From: Deltaproteobacteria bacterium
Lineage (GTDB): Bacteria > Desulfobacterota > Desulfobacteria > Desulfobacterales > Desulfosalsimonadaceae
Direction of reading: 5' to 3'
Assembly: GCA_013151835.1 (NCBI GenBank)
Contig: JAADHK010000097.1
Span: 38,620 to 102,619 of the forward strand
DNA: 64,000 nucleotides
The notes under the pieces were generated by a model. The model made no database searches. It was not told where the DNA came from and saw only the letters and a program-made list of their open reading frames with translations. Below, one piece after another: positions 47,340 to 55,832 of this stretch. The position numbers and the translations under genes were made by a program. Numbering within the stretch: position 1 is the first letter of the stretch; the number at the start of each line of letters is the position of its first letter.

Positions 47340-48290
47340 ATGAAAAACATTTTTGTCACCGGGTTGCAGCCGGGTGATCCTGTGGACGGAACCTTTATCC
47401 TTTCGGAAAAGACCCTGGCCCACAAACGGGATGGCGGTGCGTATTTAACCGCTTTTTTATCGGACAAAACAGGGAGGGTCCGGGCCGTGGCCTGGGACGA
47501 TGCGGAAGTGATCGCGGGGGCGGTCAAAACCGGCACGGTGGTGCGTGTTACCGGCCGGTCGGCCGAATACAAGGGCTCACTCCAGGTGGTTATCTCGGCC
47601 ATGGAGTCGGTTGATGAATCGGATGTCGACATGGGCGACTTTCTCCCATCAACCCGGCGGGATTGCGATCAGATGTTTGGACGCCTTACTGCCATGACGG
47701 ACCGCCTCTCATCGGGACACCTGCGGGAACTCATGGATCGGTTCTGGTCGGACGAGTCTTTTGTGAAAAAGTTTAAGGCTGCGCCCGCTGCAAAGCTGAT
47801 GCATCATGCATACCTTGGCGGACTCCTTGAACATTCCCTTTCCCTGACGCTTTTGGCAGACCGTGTGGCGGGTCATTACGGCGGTATCAACCGCGACCTT
47901 CTATTGTGCGGCGCCATGCTTCACGATATTGGAAAAATCCATGAATTTGATTACCATTCCCGGATTGATTATTCTGATGAGGGGCGACTGATCAGTCATA
48001 TTGTCATCGGGGTGCGGATGATCGAGGAAAAAATTGCGCAATTGCCGGATTTCCCAAAACAGACAGCGCTCATGCTTCGTCATATGATAATCAGCCATCA
48101 CGGCACAAAGGAGTTCGGTTCTCCGGAACCGCCCAAAATCCTTGAGGCGGTTCTTTTGAATTACCTTGATGAAATTGATTCAAAGATAAACGGCATCAGG
48201 GCATTTATGGACACGCAGGACCCTGACTCGACATGGACTGAATACCACCGGCCGCTTGGGCGTCATTTTTACAGAGGAAAGGCTGAATAA
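47340..48290 (+). CDS. OB-fold/HD-domain 3'-5' exoribonuclease YhaM-like
   Basis: The 316-residue protein has an N-terminal OB nucleic-acid-binding fold (residues about 15-90, LSDKTGRVRAVAWDD). A C-terminal HD domain follows, with HHAYLGGLLEHSLS, MLHDIGK and HMIISHHG, giving the metal ligands. This is the YhaM architecture of a metal-dependent exonuclease. It is divergent from lptD and followed 4 bases later by tmk. Confidence 0.87.
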   Translation: MKNIFVTGLQPGDPVDGTFILSEKTLAHKRDGGAYLTAFLSDKTGRVRAVAWDDAEVIAGAVKTGTVVRVTGRSAEYKGSLQVVISAMESVDESDVDMGDFLPSTRRDCDQMFGRLTAMTDRLSSGHLRELMDRFWSDESFVKKFKAAPAAKLMHHAYLGGLLEHSLSLTLLADRVAGHYGGINRDLLLCGAMLHDIGKIHEFDYHSRIDYSDEGRLISHIVIGVRMIEEKIAQLPDFPKQTALMLRHMIISHHGTKEFGSPEPPKILEAVLLNYLDEIDSKINGIRAFMDTQDPDSTWTEYHRPLGRHFYRGKAE

Positions 48291-48294
48291 AAAA

Positions 48295-48960
48295 ATGTTT
48301 ATTACGCTGGAGGGAATCGAAGGGGCTGGAAAGACGAGCCGGATCAAAGGTATGCGCGAATATCTTGAGGAAAAAGGGCGCCCGTGCATCGTGACCCGTG
48401 AGCCGGGTGGAACAAAAATAGGCCATAAAATCAGGGAGATATTGTTGGACCCTGCTAATGCACATCTGTCTTTTGCCGCCGAACTCCTGCTTTATGCCGC
48501 TGACCGGGCCCAGCATGTAAACGAGATTATCAGACCGGCCATTGAGGACGGAAAGACGGTTATCTGCGATCGGTTCATTGATTCCACTCTCGTTTACCAG
48601 GGGGTTGCCCGGAAACTTGACCCCGGGCTGGTCGACACCATAAACAAGGCTGCGACAGGGGGCCTTCTTCCGGATATCACCTTTTTGCTTGATCTGCCGC
48701 CTGAAACAGGGTTATCCAGGGCGTGGCGTGAAATCGACACGGGAGGTCGTGATGCATCGGAATCCCGGTTTGAAGAAGAAACACTTTCGTTTCACCGGAA
48801 GGTCAGGGAAGGTTACCTTGATCTCGCAAAAAAAGAGCCGGAACGATTTGCAGTGGTGGATGCCTCGGATAACCCGGAAAATGTAGAAATTGCGATCATC
48901 AAAAGGCTTGAAATATTCATGCGGGATGCGGCATTGGTTGAGATGCGGACTGAAGATTAA
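48295..48960 (+). CDS. tmk: thymidylate kinase
   Basis: Tmk phosphorylates dTMP to dTDP. The roughly 221-residue protein has the P-loop EGIEGAGKTS, the DR(Y/F) motif as CDRFIDSTLVYQG and the TREPGGT segment. Start 48295 gives MFITLEGIEG, the usual N-terminus; the longer frame from 48256 overlaps the HD gene. In many relatives tmk lies next to holB, but here they are separated by lptD. Confidence 0.95.
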   Translation: MFITLEGIEGAGKTSRIKGMREYLEEKGRPCIVTREPGGTKIGHKIREILLDPANAHLSFAAELLLYAADRAQHVNEIIRPAIEDGKTVICDRFIDSTLVYQGVARKLDPGLVDTINKAATGGLLPDITFLLDLPPETGLSRAWREIDTGGRDASESRFEEETLSFHRKVREGYLDLAKKEPERFAVVDASDNPENVEIAIIKRLEIFMRDAALVEMRTED

Positions 48961-48977
48961 TTTATAAGGTATTGAAA

Positions 48978-51254
48978 ATGAGACACACCATATTAGACGC
49001 AATCGGAAACACGCCCCTGGTGGAAATCAAGCAATTGAATCCGAACCCCAAGGTCAGGATTCTCGCCAAGCTTGAATATCTGAATCCCGGAGGATCTGTT
49101 AAGGATCGTCCGGCCCTGGCCATGATAGAAGACGGTGAGGCTTCGGGGCTTCTTACCCGTGATAAAACGGTTATCGAGGCCACCAGCGGAAATACCGGTA
49201 TAGGGCTTGCCATGGTATGCGCAGTTAAGGGCTTTCGGCTGATGCTGACGATGTCCGAGGCCGCGAGCATGGAGCGACGGAAGATATTGATGGCAAGGGG
49301 CGCGCAAATTCATCTTACTCCTGGGCATCTGGGCACCGACGGTGCCATAGAGGAGGCCTACCGGCTGTTCAGGGAAAACCCGGATGCTTATTTCATGACC
49401 GACCAGTTCAATAACCCGGCCAATTGGAAATCGCATTATTCAGGCACCGCCAATGAGATTATCGACCAGACCGGGGGAGAAATAACCTGTTTTATCTCCA
49501 CCATGGGAACCACAGGAACACTCATGGGCATTGCCCGAAGATTGAGAGAGTTTGATTCGGATATCACCATCATAGGGGTTGAGCCGTATCTCGGCCATAA
49601 GATTCAGGGGCTCAAGAATCTCAAGGAGGCATACCGGCCCGAGATTTTCGATAAAAGTCTTATCGATCGCAAGGTTAACATCGACGACGAGGACGCCTTT
49701 GAGATGACCCGCCGCCTTGCCGTACAAGAGGGCCTTTTTGTTGGCATGAGCAGCGGCGCTGCAATGGTTATTGCCGCAAGACAGGCAGAAAAGATGGACA
49801 AGGGAACGATTGTAACCATCTTTCCGGACGGGGGTGAAAGGTATTTGAGCACGCCTCTTTTTTCCATACGCCAAAAAGCTGAAATTCGTCTGTTTAACAC
49901 CATGACAAGGGCCAAGGAGCCTTTTGAGCCGATCAGGACGGGAACGGTCTCCATTTATTCATGCGGCCCCACTGCGGACCGCCGCCTCGATGTGGGACAA
50001 TACCGCCGGTACATGTTTTCGGACCTTCTGTGCCGGTATCTGGCATACAGGGATTTTAAAGTTACTCATGTCATGAATATAACAGACATGGATGACAAGA
50101 CCATTCAGGGCTCGGAGACTGCCGGGGAGAGCCTTAAGGATTTTACGTCCCGCTATATAGAAATTTTCAAAAAAGACCTTGAGGATTTGAATATCCGTCC
50201 GGCCGACCATTATCCTTTGGTGAGCGAACATATCGATGACATGGTGAATCTGGCCAAGCGTCTCCATTCCAAGGGGATAGCCTATGAAAAGCTCAAATCT
50301 CTTTATTTTAATATTGCGGGTTTCGCGGAATACGGAAAGCTCTCCGGCGTTGATCTGGACAAGATACGGCTGGGCGCCACGGTTGACCTGGACGAGTATG
50401 AAAAGAACAATCCAAGGGATTTCACGCTTCTGAAACGGGCAAGGCTTTCCGAACTCAAACGCGGTGTTTATGTCCAGACCGAATGGGGAAACGTAAGGCC
50501 CTCCTGGCATATCCAGTGCGCAGCCATGTCAATGAAATACCTGGGGGAAGAGTTTGATATCCACACAAGCAGCCGCCAGCTTGTTTTTCCCCATCATGAA
50601 AATGAACTGGCAATCGTAAAGTCATTGACCGGCAGGCCGCTTGCCCGGTTCTGGTGCCATTGCGAAACCGTGTCCGCGACGGGCGGGGAAACCGATCTTC
50701 CTGACGTCGAGGAGCTGATTGCGTCCGGTTTTTCCCCGAAAGATATCCGATACTGGCTGGTTTCCGGGCATTACAGAAAACCGCTCGGTTTTTCACAAGA
50801 TCATCTCGTCCAGGCAAAAAACGCCCGAAAACGTTTAAACTCCTGCATCCAGGCCCTTATGAATCTGAGTGGCAATGCCGAGTACCCCGAGATCGATCAA
50901 CTGGAATACGATATCCGCCAGGGATTTGTTTCGGCCATGGATGATGACCTGAATATGCCCCATGCCCTTTCAGCCCTCTTTATTTCTGTTAACAGGATCA
51001 ACTCCCTCATGGCTGAGGGGCGACTCGGGCGGAATGATGCAAAGAAGATAATCCGGGCGATCGAAAAGATTGACGTGGTTATGGGCGTTTTTGATTTTAT
51101 ACCGGCACGGATAATGCCTGAAATAGAGGCATTGAACGCACAAAGGGATGTTGCCCGTGCCGCAGGGAATTTTAAGAAGGCGGATGAAATTCGGGACAGG
51201 CTTGTTGCAATGGGGGTTGAGGTTAAGGATCACAGGGCCGGAACAAAATTATAG
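48978..51254 (+). CDS. cysteine synthase fused to a degenerate cysteinyl-tRNA synthetase-like domain
   Basis: Residues 1-297 form a PLP-dependent O-acetylserine sulfhydrylase with LNPGGSVKDRPA (Lys42 as PLP lysine), TSGNTGIG and MGTTGTLMG. Residues 305-758 align with CysRS: YSCGPT, VMNITDMDDK, WHIQCAAM, FPHHENE, SGHYRKPL and AMDDDLNMPHALS keep the fold and zinc ligands. The HIGN signature is LDVG (337-340), the GGG before the His pair is TSS, and the KMSKS loop reads ATGGETDLP (567-575). ATP-dependent activation is therefore doubtful. It may sense or channel cysteine or bind tRNA. ATG 48978 is used; a TTG lies 6 bases earlier. tmk is 17 bases upstream. Confidence 0.88.
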   Translation: MRHTILDAIGNTPLVEIKQLNPNPKVRILAKLEYLNPGGSVKDRPALAMIEDGEASGLLTRDKTVIEATSGNTGIGLAMVCAVKGFRLMLTMSEAASMERRKILMARGAQIHLTPGHLGTDGAIEEAYRLFRENPDAYFMTDQFNNPANWKSHYSGTANEIIDQTGGEITCFISTMGTTGTLMGIARRLREFDSDITIIGVEPYLGHKIQGLKNLKEAYRPEIFDKSLIDRKVNIDDEDAFEMTRRLAVQEGLFVGMSSGAAMVIAARQAEKMDKGTIVTIFPDGGERYLSTPLFSIRQKAEIRLFNTMTRAKEPFEPIRTGTVSIYSCGPTADRRLDVGQYRRYMFSDLLCRYLAYRDFKVTHVMNITDMDDKTIQGSETAGESLKDFTSRYIEIFKKDLEDLNIRPADHYPLVSEHIDDMVNLAKRLHSKGIAYEKLKSLYFNIAGFAEYGKLSGVDLDKIRLGATVDLDEYEKNNPRDFTLLKRARLSELKRGVYVQTEWGNVRPSWHIQCAAMSMKYLGEEFDIHTSSRQLVFPHHENELAIVKSLTGRPLARFWCHCETVSATGGETDLPDVEELIASGFSPKDIRYWLVSGHYRKPLGFSQDHLVQAKNARKRLNSCIQALMNLSGNAEYPEIDQLEYDIRQGFVSAMDDDLNMPHALSALFISVNRINSLMAEGRLGRNDAKKIIRAIEKIDVVMGVFDFIPARIMPEIEALNAQRDVARAAGNFKKADEIRDRLVAMGVEVKDHRAGTKL

Positions 51255-51289
51255 GCTGTGTAATACTTTGTAATTCAACATTCCATATT

Positions 51290-51456
51290 TGATGGCGTCG
51301 TAAAAAGTCCCATCTACTGCGTTGTAGCGGGTCGCGAAATGCTCGGAATACTATATGTATGCCTCCGCTTTCGCTCGCGACACCACTACGCCTTGTATAT
51401 GAAACTTTCTACTTAGCCATCTTTACCGGGGTGTCTGACTTTTTACGAGATCATCA
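51290..51456 (+). mobile_element. MITE-like element A, copy 3
   Basis: A 167-bp copy in the same orientation, flanked by TATT (51286-51289 and 51457-51460; CATATTT if shared end bases are counted). A 4-base TCGC duplication in the right inner stem distinguishes it. It lies 36 bases after the CysK-CysRS fusion gene, so it is probably transcribed into that mRNA's 3' region. Confidence 0.87.
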
Positions 51457-51542
51457 TATTTGATATTCGCCATTTAATTATTTTATTAAATAATTAAATG
51501 AATTTGTCATGAACGAAGAAGTTCTATACTGGATTTAGCCAA

Positions 51543-52523
51543 ATGAAACCGATGTATTTTCCATTTACCTGTATTAGAGAGCAAAACGCCTGCGCTGTTT
51601 TCCGGAGACTCGGTCCTTTTTGCCTGTGCCGCGAGAACGAGGAAGATTCTTTCTGTAACGCCGTTGACTCGGCCGGAGCATCGTATATCGAATACGTGTA
51701 TCCGGTTGCTGACGGTTCCGGTCGGGTTGCAGCCCTTGCGAAAGAGTACCTGAAATGGGGCAATCTTCACAAAGGCGGTATGGCTATGCTCAGCAGGCTT
51801 GGAAAGGGGCAATTTTACAACAATGAATTTTCCGCGAATATAAGTACGCTGATAAAAAAAAGCGATAACGGTGAAAGTGACGCAAATGATCCTGTCTTTA
51901 TGGCACGTCTGTTTCTTGCTCTTGCCCGCCGGTTTGATACCCGCGAAGACGAAGTCCTGCATGAAATCGAGGTCGCTGATGTTGCCGGCCGGTCGCTTGT
52001 TGCGGAATTGACCGGAAAGCCCCTTGAGGACACTTCTACGGCAAATTTTTTCAGCAATTCCAGTCCTCCCGGTGATTCAGGCGGGGTTGCAACCCAAATG
52101 CGGCTTTCATCCTTTTTTCGTCTGCTTTGCCGGCAGAAACAAATCCCGCGTTTATATGTGACTTCCAGCCCTGCCGTCATGGAAAGCTTGGTTGACCGGT
52201 TTTCCGGGATTTCACTTCTGTTTCGCTTAGAAAACGTACAGGAGAGTGTAGATGGCCTGGAATCCGGAGCCCAAGCCCAACCGGACTGGATCGCCAAACT
52301 TGTAAATCTTGCATCCGTCCACGATAATGCCGCTGATTTGCATGATGCCGTACCCGGGCCTTTCGGCGGCCCCGGCTCCGAGGATGGATATCACATGGAT
52401 GTCTATGCTGTTGACGCCTGCCCGCCGACTACCTTTGTCAATGAACTCGCGGGTATGCCCTGTCAAGGGCTGAATGATACGGATTCGGCTGGCCTTACTC
52501 TTGTTTCTCTGATTAGCGATTAG
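51543..52523 (+). CDS. unknown protein, 326 residues
   Basis: I do not recognise this protein. It is soluble by inspection, with an N-terminal part rich in Cys (six Cys in the first 40 residues: FTCIREQNACAVFRRLGPFCLCRE and FCNAV). An acidic, Ser/Asp-rich middle follows, with SSPPGDSGG, then a Gly/Asp-rich end (PGPFGGPGSEDGYHMD). Codon use looks like its neighbours and the frame is long, so it is a real gene. Possible promoter TTGTCA-15-TATACT lies at 51504-51530, leaving almost no leader. It is bounded by element A copy 3 upstream and a palindrome downstream. Confidence 0.7.
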   Translation: MKPMYFPFTCIREQNACAVFRRLGPFCLCRENEEDSFCNAVDSAGASYIEYVYPVADGSGRVAALAKEYLKWGNLHKGGMAMLSRLGKGQFYNNEFSANISTLIKKSDNGESDANDPVFMARLFLALARRFDTREDEVLHEIEVADVAGRSLVAELTGKPLEDTSTANFFSNSSPPGDSGGVATQMRLSSFFRLLCRQKQIPRLYVTSSPAVMESLVDRFSGISLLFRLENVQESVDGLESGAQAQPDWIAKLVNLASVHDNAADLHDAVPGPFGGPGSEDGYHMDVYAVDACPPTTFVNELAGMPCQGLNDTDSAGLTLVSLISD

Positions 52524-52632
52524 TCCAAAATCTTTTCCGTTAAAAAACCTCGCGACGCAGACAGGGGTGCGCTTCGTGGTAGTCGAATAGACAGATGATG
52601 CAATTCATATTTCCCAAGGGCTTTTTCAGATA

Positions 52633-52666
52633 TTTTTAACTGTACTGACGTCAGTGCAGTTAAAAA
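52633..52666. repeat. 34-bp near-perfect loopless palindrome, GACGTC centre
   Basis: TTTTTAACTGTACTGAC is followed directly by GTCAGTGCAGTTAAAAA. There is only one mismatch (a T-G pair) over 17-base arms and the centre is again GACGTC. It lies between the unknown 326-residue gene and the ferredoxin promoter. Confidence 0.92.
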
Positions 52667-52691
52667 CACCCCCTTTGATTAAATATCTTTC

Positions 52692-52718
52692 TTGACTCGG
52701 CATCTGTTTTGGTATATT
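52692..52718 (+). promoter_or_regulatory. candidate promoter for ferredoxin
   Basis: TTGACT at 52692-52697 and TATATT at 52713-52718 with a 15-base spacer lie about 85 bases before the ferredoxin ATG. The palindrome at 52633-52666 ends 26 bases upstream of the -35. Confidence 0.45.
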
Positions 52719-52803
52719 GAAAAATTTCCTGTAAAAAAGATGTGATTGCCTTGTTTTTATTATTAATTATTAATTTATTCATGCCTATGAAAGGAGAACC
52801 CAA

Positions 52804-52992
52804 ATGGCTTTTAACCCGATTGTTGATACCGAAAAATGCGAGGGCTGCGGGGAATGTGCTGATGTATGTCCGACGGAAGTTTATGAAATCCAGGATGGCA
52901 AATCAGTTGCAGTAAATGCTGAGGAGTGCGTTGGATGCGAAAGCTGCATCGAGGTTTGCGAACCGGGCGCAATCACTGTCGAAGAAGTTTAA
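52804..52992 (+). CDS. 2[4Fe-4S] ferredoxin
   Basis: A 62-residue electron carrier with two complete cluster motifs, CEGCGECADVCP and CVGCESCIEVCEPG, the clostridial-type arrangement. AAAGGAGAACCCAA precedes the ATG. It stands alone with its own likely promoter and a strong terminator, as expected for a highly expressed single gene in an anaerobe. Confidence 0.96.
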   Translation: MAFNPIVDTEKCEGCGECADVCPTEVYEIQDGKSVAVNAEECVGCESCIEVCEPGAITVEEV

Positions 52993-53013
52993 GTTACCTT
53001 GTTTTCGAACCGG

Positions 53014-53056
53014 AAAAGCCCGGGCCGCGATTTTATCGCTGCCCGGGCTTTTTTTA
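53014..53056 (+). terminator. intrinsic terminator after ferredoxin gene
   Basis: AAAAGCCCGGGC and GCCCGGGCTTTT form a 12-bp perfect stem around a 15-base loop, with T residues following to 53056. Confidence 0.9.
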
Positions 53057-53097
53057 TTGGATATCTTTAAATAAAAACGGCAATCTTTTTGTTCTGG

Positions 53098-53634
53098 ATG
53101 CCCATGCGTGATTCTCAGGTTTCACATTTTTACGTAACCACGCCCCTTTGCAGGGTAGCGGTTGTCTTTGGGAAAGATCCTTTTTCCCTGAAAAGGTTTG
53201 ACCTTTTTGCGGATCAGGATCGCCTAATCGAGGCTTTGGATACAGGCCCGGAAGTCGATATTTTCGACCACCCTGCCGCAAAGCTCATTATGTCAAACCT
53301 GGATGCCTTTTTTGCCGGCCGCCCTAAGAGCCCACCCTGGGATATCTTTTCATTTGAAGGTCTTACATCGCTTCAAATTAAGGTGTTACATGCGGCGGCA
53401 CAGATTGCCTTTGGAACCGTAACAACATACAGCCGGCTTGCTGAAATGGCCGAAGTCCCGGGGGCTGCCCGCTTCGTTGGAACGGCGCTTAGTCGAAACC
53501 CTTTTCCTATTCTCATACCATGCCATCGCGTTATACGTAAAGACGGAGGTATCGGCGGTTTTTCAGCCGGAGCCGATATCAAGCTGGAATTGATAGAATT
53601 TGAACAAAAAGTTTTATCTTTGCAGTTGCCATAA
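53098..53634 (+). CDS. ogt: methylated-DNA--protein-cysteine methyltransferase
   Basis: This suicide enzyme repairs O6-methylguanine. The roughly 178-residue protein has the helix-turn-helix region GTVTTYSRLAEMA and the active site IPCHRVIRKDGGIGGFSAG with the acceptor Cys in PCHR. The N-terminal half is a divergent RNase H-like domain. The start is uncertain among TTG 53089, ATG 53098 and ATG 53104, none with a strong ribosome site. Confidence 0.92.
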   Translation: MPMRDSQVSHFYVTTPLCRVAVVFGKDPFSLKRFDLFADQDRLIEALDTGPEVDIFDHPAAKLIMSNLDAFFAGRPKSPPWDIFSFEGLTSLQIKVLHAAAQIAFGTVTTYSRLAEMAEVPGAARFVGTALSRNPFPILIPCHRVIRKDGGIGGFSAGADIKLELIEFEQKVLSLQLP

Positions 53635-53661
53635 TTCCTGTGATATGATAGATTTTATATT

Positions 53662-53994
53662 ATGAAACAATATGTTATTGATGAAATTAGACCAACTGAC
53701 CATGAGCGCCTCAAAGACCGGCTGGACGAATATTTCGGGGCCCCGGATTTAGGCGATATTTACTGGCTTCCCATGGAACCCCGGCTTTACACCGCTACGC
53801 AGGCCGCCCATGATCAGTGCCATCCCTTGTGCATTTCCCTTTATCTTTGCCCGGATTCCCTTGTATGCGAGTTTCTGGTAAGAACAAAAAATCGTATCCG
53901 GTGCGATTGCATGGCCTATGCCACACCGGCCCAGCGTGAATGGATTATTGAAACCGTTGATGCCATGCTTGAGGGTCTTGAAATAATGTTTTGA
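53662..53994 (+). CDS. small conserved-looking protein of unknown function
   Basis: A 110-residue soluble protein starting MKQYVIDEIRPTDHERLKDRLDEYF. It has two Cys-containing stretches, QCHPLCISLYLCPDSLVCEF and IRCDCMAYATPAQREWI. The Cys/His pattern could bind metal, but I recognise no family. Its stop codon lies in the left copy of a 13-bp direct repeat flanking the palindromic element D1, so the C-terminus may have been affected by that insertion. Confidence 0.7.
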   Translation: MKQYVIDEIRPTDHERLKDRLDEYFGAPDLGDIYWLPMEPRLYTATQAAHDQCHPLCISLYLCPDSLVCEFLVRTKNRIRCDCMAYATPAQREWIIETVDAMLEGLEIMF

Positions 53995-54003
53995 TTGCAC
54001 GGT

Positions 54004-54123
54004 CAATGCCATTGCCCTAAGATGCGGCAATGTAGGGGAGGGGTTTATCCCCTCCCTCAAAATAGCGCCTTATAACGGGAGGGGATAAACCCCTCCCCTA
54101 CGAATATGGCGCAGTTAATGACA
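54004..54123. mobile_element. palindromic element D, copy 1
   Basis: A perfect 25-bp inverted repeat starting GTAGGGGAGGGGTTTATCCC occupies 54032-54056 and 54077-54101 around a 20-base centre. Weaker inverted ends CAATGcCATT/AATGaCATTG extend it to about 120 bp. The direct repeat TTGATTGCACGGT flanks it at 53991-54003 and 54124-54136, suggesting insertion with duplication. A second copy is at 60821. Confidence 0.75.
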
Positions 54124-54166
54124 TTGATTGCACGGTTATTATTTTCCGGAATTCCATTAAACTAAT

Positions 54167-55825
54167 ATGTCGCAAAAAATGCTAAAAATTATCGCCATGG
54201 GCGGGCTTGGAGAAATAGGGCTGAACATGATGGTCCTTGAACACGAAGACACTATCGTTGTCATCGATGCCGGGCTCATGTTTCCCGAAGATTACATGCT
54301 CGGTGTGGATTACGTAATCCCGGACATGACATATCTTCTTGAAAACAAGACTAAAATATCCGCTGTTATCCTCACACACGCTCATGAAGACCATATCGGC
54401 GCCCTGCCGTATCTGTTGAAAAACATACGGATACCGGTTTATGGAACCCCTTTTACCCTGGGAATGGTGAGGCATAAACTCGAGCAGCATAATCTGGCTG
54501 CGACGTCCGTCTTAAAAACTGTAAGGCCGGGTGATGTCCTTCCGATCGGCCCTTTTTCATTCGGCTTTATCCGCGTCAATCACAGCGTGGTGGATGGGGT
54601 GGCCCTGGCGATTGAAACTCCTGTTGGTCTGGTGGTCCACACCGGGGATTTCAAGTTGTCCAAAACAAGTATCCCCGGCATGGAGACCGACATTAAAGCC
54701 TTTGCCGGATGCGGTGCTCGGGGCGTTCTCGCATTGATGTCCGATTCGACCAATGTCGAAAAAGATGGCAAAGCCATGTCCGATCACAGGCTTTACGATA
54801 CATTAAACGAGATTATAACAAACAGCGCCGGCCGGGTGATTGTGGCGTTGTTTGCATCAAATGTATCCCGTATGCAGAAGATTGTTACCATTTGTGCCCG
54901 CCTGGGCAGGCGGGTGATTTTTAACGGAAGAAGCATTGAAACGAGCGTCATGATCGCAAGGGAGCTCGGACTGCTGGATATTACCCCGGGAATCGAGGCG
55001 GATCTTGAGGAGCTTGATGCCATTGATGACGACAAGGTCGTTATTCTCACCACCGGAAGCCAGGGCGAACCCATGTCCGCACTGGCCCGAATGTCGGTCG
55101 GTTTTCATAAGCAGATCCCGATTAAAAAAGGAGATACGGTCGTACTTTCATCCAAGTTTATTCCCGGCAATGAAAAGGCGATAGCAAAGATCATAAACAA
55201 CCTTTTCAGAAGAGGTGCCGAGGTTATTTATGAGAAAATTTCGGATATTCACGTGTCCGGACACGCCTTTAAAGATGAATTGAAAATGATGATGGCCCTT
55301 ACCAAGCCGGAGTATTTCATCCCGATTCATGGTGAATACCGGCATCTCTATCACCATGCAAAGCTTGCCGAAGCAAATGAAATCCCGGCCGAAAGGATAT
55401 TGCTTGCACAAGACGGGCAGGTAATCATCTTTGATGAAACCGGGGGTAAAATAGAGGGAAGCGTCCCCACAAGTCGTGTGCTGGTTGATGGAAAGGGGAT
55501 TGGAGATGTTGGCCGGCTTGTCTTAAAGGAACGCAGGCTTTTATCTGAAGACGGCATGGTTGTCGTGACCATAGCCCTGGACAAGGAGACCGGGGCTGTA
55601 GCATACGGACCTGAGGTCGTGTCAAAGGGATTTGTGTTCGGCGCCGAGACCGAGCATATTCTTGAAGAAGCAAAGTGTATCGTCCTTGAGATTCTTGAAG
55701 CTGTTGTCGAGCAGGACGACCGGGCTGAAGCGATCAGGCGTAGACTGCCGTCCGCGTTGCGGGAATATTTTACTTTCACCATCAGGAGGAAGCCTGTTAT
55801 TCTTCCCTTTATTTTAGAAGTGTGA
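54167..55825 (+). CDS. rnj: ribonuclease J
   Basis: RNase J is a 5'-3' exo- and endoribonuclease in RNA decay. The 552-residue protein has metallo-beta-lactamase motif HAHEDHIGALPY, then VVHTGDFKLS, a beta-CASP insert with LMSDSTNVE and ALFASNVSRMQ, and VLTTGSQGEPMSALARM. ISDIHVSGHAFKDELKMMMAL, PIHGEYRHLYHHA and a C-terminal domain follow. Length is standard. ftsK begins 7 bases after the stop. Confidence 0.95.
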   Translation: MSQKMLKIIAMGGLGEIGLNMMVLEHEDTIVVIDAGLMFPEDYMLGVDYVIPDMTYLLENKTKISAVILTHAHEDHIGALPYLLKNIRIPVYGTPFTLGMVRHKLEQHNLAATSVLKTVRPGDVLPIGPFSFGFIRVNHSVVDGVALAIETPVGLVVHTGDFKLSKTSIPGMETDIKAFAGCGARGVLALMSDSTNVEKDGKAMSDHRLYDTLNEIITNSAGRVIVALFASNVSRMQKIVTICARLGRRVIFNGRSIETSVMIARELGLLDITPGIEADLEELDAIDDDKVVILTTGSQGEPMSALARMSVGFHKQIPIKKGDTVVLSSKFIPGNEKAIAKIINNLFRRGAEVIYEKISDIHVSGHAFKDELKMMMALTKPEYFIPIHGEYRHLYHHAKLAEANEIPAERILLAQDGQVIIFDETGGKIEGSVPTSRVLVDGKGIGDVGRLVLKERRLLSEDGMVVVTIALDKETGAVAYGPEVVSKGFVFGAETEHILEEAKCIVLEILEAVVEQDDRAEAIRRRLPSALREYFTFTIRRKPVILPFILEV

Positions 55826-55832
55826 CGGACAG

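Noticed and set aside
53991..54136. Element D1 as a rho-independent terminator
   Set aside because: The hairpin is strong, but no T run follows either side, and flanking duplications point to an inserted repeat.
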